NCBI GenBank assembly: GCA_030838475.1
Contig: JAUZFP010000084.1
Location: forward strand, 23,742-87,741
Origin: Actinomycetota bacterium
GTDB taxonomy: Bacteria; Actinomycetota; Actinomycetes; Actinomycetales; Microbacteriaceae
Reading direction: 5' to 3'
Length of the DNA: 64,000 bases
The notes under the pieces were generated by a model that ran no database searches, was not told where the DNA came from, and worked only from the letters and a program-made list of their open reading frames with translations. The position numbers were made by a program, and so were the translations under genes. Positions 61,966 to 64,000 of this stretch are shown in pieces (within the stretch, counting starts at the first letter, position 1; each line of letters begins with the position of its first letter).

Positions 61966-63557
61966 CTCCCGTGACTCCGCAGGCGGAGTTCACGTTCAAG
62001 GCCCACAACCCGGACGTCCTCACCTGCATTGCGAACCTTTCGAACGACGAAGTCTTCACGCCGCCCGCGCTCGCAAACCAAATGCTCGACACCCTCGAGT
62101 TTGCCTGGGTCGAAGCCAATGACGGCAAGAGCATCTGGGCAGATTCGACCGTCACCTTCCTCGACCCGTTCACGAAGTCGGGTGTATTCCTGCGCGAGAT
62201 CGTCGGTCGGCTGACCGTTGGACTCGCTGACGAGATCCCGGATCTCAATGAGCGCGTCGATCACATCCTCACTAAACAGGTGTTTGGTATTGCCATCACC
62301 ACGCTGACCAGCCTGCTCGCACGCCGCAGCGTCTACTGCTCGAAGTACGCGAACGGCCCCCACTCGATTGCAAAGTCATTCGATCGCGACTGGGGCAACA
62401 TCTGGTTCGAGCGAACCGAGCACACCTGGGCAGGGGACCGTTGCGCATACTGCGGGGCTTCCAAATCGGAATACTCGCGCTCGGATGATCTCGAGACCCA
62501 CGCCTACGCCTTTATTCACACGACCGACGTCAAGGCGCGGATCAAGCAAATGTTCGGAGCCGACATGCAGTTCGACGTGATCATCGGAAACCCGCCGTAT
62601 CAACTGGACGATGGTGGATTCGGTACAAGTGCAGCACCCATCTACCAGCTCTTCGTGCAGAAGGCGCTCCAGCTTGAACCCCGCTACGCCGTTTTCGTCA
62701 CGCCCTCGCGGTGGTTTGCAGGCGGAAAAGGGCTCGATGCATATCGGGAGCAAATGCTGAGCGACCGAAGAATGCGCAGCATCGTCGACTACCCGAAACT
62801 CTTTGAAGCATTTCCCGGCGTGAAGATCCGAGGAGGGATCTCATATTTCCTTTGGTCGCGCGACTACAACGGGCCGTGCGTTGTGCAAACGATGTGGGAC
62901 GGCCGCGTGGTTGGCGAATCTGTGAGTCGGTACCTCGACGAGTTTGACGTGCTTGTGAGAAGAAACGAGGCGGTCCCAATACTCGAGAAGGTGCGAGCAA
63001 AGGGGGAGGCCACACTGGACGCGAAGGTTTCGAGTCGTAAACCGTTCGGGCTTCCCACGAACTTCAAAGGCACGGCGTCGAAATCCGGGATGACGGATCC
63101 AATTCGGCTCCTCGCCAATCAGCGCGAGGACTGGATCGAGCGCGCTGACGTTCCTCAGCATCGGGATTGGATCGATGAGTGGAAGGTTCTGATAACGGCG
63201 GTTCAAGGCACGAGCGCCGCGATCGAGACTAAATTTCTCAGTAAGCCGATCGTCGCTGGGCCCGGGGTGGCTTGCACTGAGACGTACCTGGTAGCTGGGC
63301 GGTTCACCACAGAAGAGGAAGCCACAAAGTTCGCGGGCTATCTGCGGTCGAGGTTCGCTCGGTTCCTCGTTTCGCTACGAAAGCCGACTCAGCACGCCAC
63401 GAGGGATGTCTATTCGTTCGTGCCTGATCTGACAATGGACACAGATTGGGCTGATGCGGCTCTCTACGAGCGCTACGGCCTGTTGCCGAACGAAGTTGAA
63501 TTCATCGAATCGCAAGTTGCACTGCACGACGACGCTTCGGCGTTCGACGATGTCTAA
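61962..63557 (+). CDS. Eco57I-like N6-adenine methyltransferase
   Basis: A 531-residue protein. DVIIGNPPYQLDDGG is catalytic motif IV. The motif I region reads FLDPFTKSGVFL, in which the usual P-x-C/A-G-S-G has become FTKSG. CAYCGASKSEYS hints at a small zinc site. The C-terminal half resembles target-recognition regions. It should modify DNA with the products of the flanking genes. The start at 61962 overlaps the preceding stop. Confidence 0.85.
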   Translation: MTPVTPQAEFTFKAHNPDVLTCIANLSNDEVFTPPALANQMLDTLEFAWVEANDGKSIWADSTVTFLDPFTKSGVFLREIVGRLTVGLADEIPDLNERVDHILTKQVFGIAITTLTSLLARRSVYCSKYANGPHSIAKSFDRDWGNIWFERTEHTWAGDRCAYCGASKSEYSRSDDLETHAYAFIHTTDVKARIKQMFGADMQFDVIIGNPPYQLDDGGFGTSAAPIYQLFVQKALQLEPRYAVFVTPSRWFAGGKGLDAYREQMLSDRRMRSIVDYPKLFEAFPGVKIRGGISYFLWSRDYNGPCVVQTMWDGRVVGESVSRYLDEFDVLVRRNEAVPILEKVRAKGEATLDAKVSSRKPFGLPTNFKGTASKSGMTDPIRLLANQREDWIERADVPQHRDWIDEWKVLITAVQGTSAAIETKFLSKPIVAGPGVACTETYLVAGRFTTEEEATKFAGYLRSRFARFLVSLRKPTQHATRDVYSFVPDLTMDTDWADAALYERYGLLPNEVEFIESQVALHDDASAFDDV

Positions 63558-64000
63558 GTCCATTGACGAACTCTTCGTACCCAAGCCCGGGGTGCGGCTC
63601 CGCATCTATGGCTGGTCGAGCGAGGAGGTCGCCGGGCGGTGGCGCGGTTGCCTCAAGGTTGGTCAGACGACGCAGGCGGTCAACGATCGCATCAAGCAGT
63701 CGCAGGGGCAGGCACGGGTCGCCTACACGCTCGAGGTGGACGAGCCGGCGGATCGCGCGGACGGCAGCACGTTCAGCGATGGAGACGTGCGAGCTCGCCT
63801 GATCGCGAAGGGCTTCGAGAACGTGGTGTTCGAGTCGAGTCGCGAGTGGATGCGCTGCACGTCCGACGATGTACTCACGGCTATTCAGGAACTTCGAGAT
63901 CACATCGAGTACGGCGGCTCCCACCATCAGGACTTCGGCATGCGTGCCGAACAGGAGCGGGCCGTCGAGAAGACACTCGGGTACTACCAGTCCATTTGGG
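63550..64000 (+). CDS. GIY-YIG-like nuclease, N-terminal part
   Basis: The frame opens with ATG at 63550, overlapping the methyltransferase stop by eight bases, and runs off the window after 150 codons. RIYGWSS and then GCLKVGQTTQAVNDRIKQ match the GIY-YIG/T5orf172 core. The last visible residues, GMRAEQERAVEKTLGYY, resemble the Q-motif region before a helicase domain. It is probably the restriction subunit, a nuclease fused to a helicase; the rest lies outside the window. Confidence 0.7.
   Translation, partial: MSKSIDELFVPKPGVRLRIYGWSSEEVAGRWRGCLKVGQTTQAVNDRIKQSQGQARVAYTLEVDEPADRADGSTFSDGDVRARLIAKGFENVVFESSREWMRCTSDDVLTAIQELRDHIEYGGSHHQDFGMRAEQERAVEKTLGYYQSIW

Noticed and set aside
59379..64000. 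Prophage or transposon
   Set aside because: No integrase, transposase, terminal repeat or phage structural gene is visible in this part of the window.

Overview
The window is a high-GC actinobacterial chromosome segment, most likely from the Microbacteriaceae (Micrococcales). The support is the frequent GTG starts, many apparently leaderless genes, a tRNA-Trp/secE/nusG cluster, three copies of a small Microbacteriaceae-type protein (DUF7882-like), LAxTG (sortase E type) wall-anchor signals and a choice-of-anchor G type protein. The genus is not determined.

Layout. 1-4893: an FtsX/MacB-type ABC operon (two permeases, two ATPases). 4890-7442: small conserved proteins and two overlapping GAF-ANTAR antitermination regulators. 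7495-17223: sugar-related genes (IlvD/Edd dehydratase, zinc alcohol dehydrogenase, GPH symporter, GH38 alpha-mannosidase), interrupted by two tandemly duplicated LAETG surface proteins. 17369-20216: split transhydrogenase pntAA-pntAB-pntB. 20267-24874: rlmN, two DUF7882 paralogues, a metallo-hydrolase and etfBA. 24948-29584: cytochrome b, NUDIX, maltokinase-cap protein and a large secreted repeat protein. 29614-33041: MarR-controlled hydrolase/efflux operon and an EamA transporter. 33086-37026: cold-shock/DUF1294 protein, acetyltransferase, a small hypothetical gene, an isolated 27-codon gene with its own promoter, operator-like sites and terminator, then two MaoC dehydratases and murB. 37038-40595: ABC-2 exporter with a NarL-type two-component system.

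40724-55205 is the main catabolic locus, organised around a divergent GntR regulator. Leftward: MtnK-like kinase, enolase paralogue with an altered active-site loop, KDPG-type aldolase, KDG-type kinase. Rightward: sugar-binding lipoprotein, sugar ABC ATPase and permease, RraA-like protein, SDR, UxuA-type dehydratase, FAH-type hydrolase, second SDR, SMP-30 lactonase and aldose-epimerase-like protein. Together these look like uptake and oxidation of a sugar to its acid, dehydration to a 2-keto-3-deoxy acid, and cleavage by either a phosphorylative (kinase + aldolase) or a hydrolytic (dehydrogenase + FAH) exit. The substrate is not determined.

55466-57517 encodes a large LAFTG-anchored surface protein. 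tRNA-Trp, secE and nusG follow. Instead of the usual rplK-rplA, nusG is followed by an apparent defence island: MazF/RHH toxin-antitoxin, DUF3800 protein, XRE regulator, two N6-adenine methyltransferase proteins and a GIY-YIG-like protein that runs off the window.

At least ten genes have a TANNNT hexamer ending 6-7 bases before the start codon, the pattern of leaderless transcription. Four convergent gene pairs overlap by exactly the tetranucleotide CTAG. No rRNA, CRISPR array, transposase or insertion sequence was seen.
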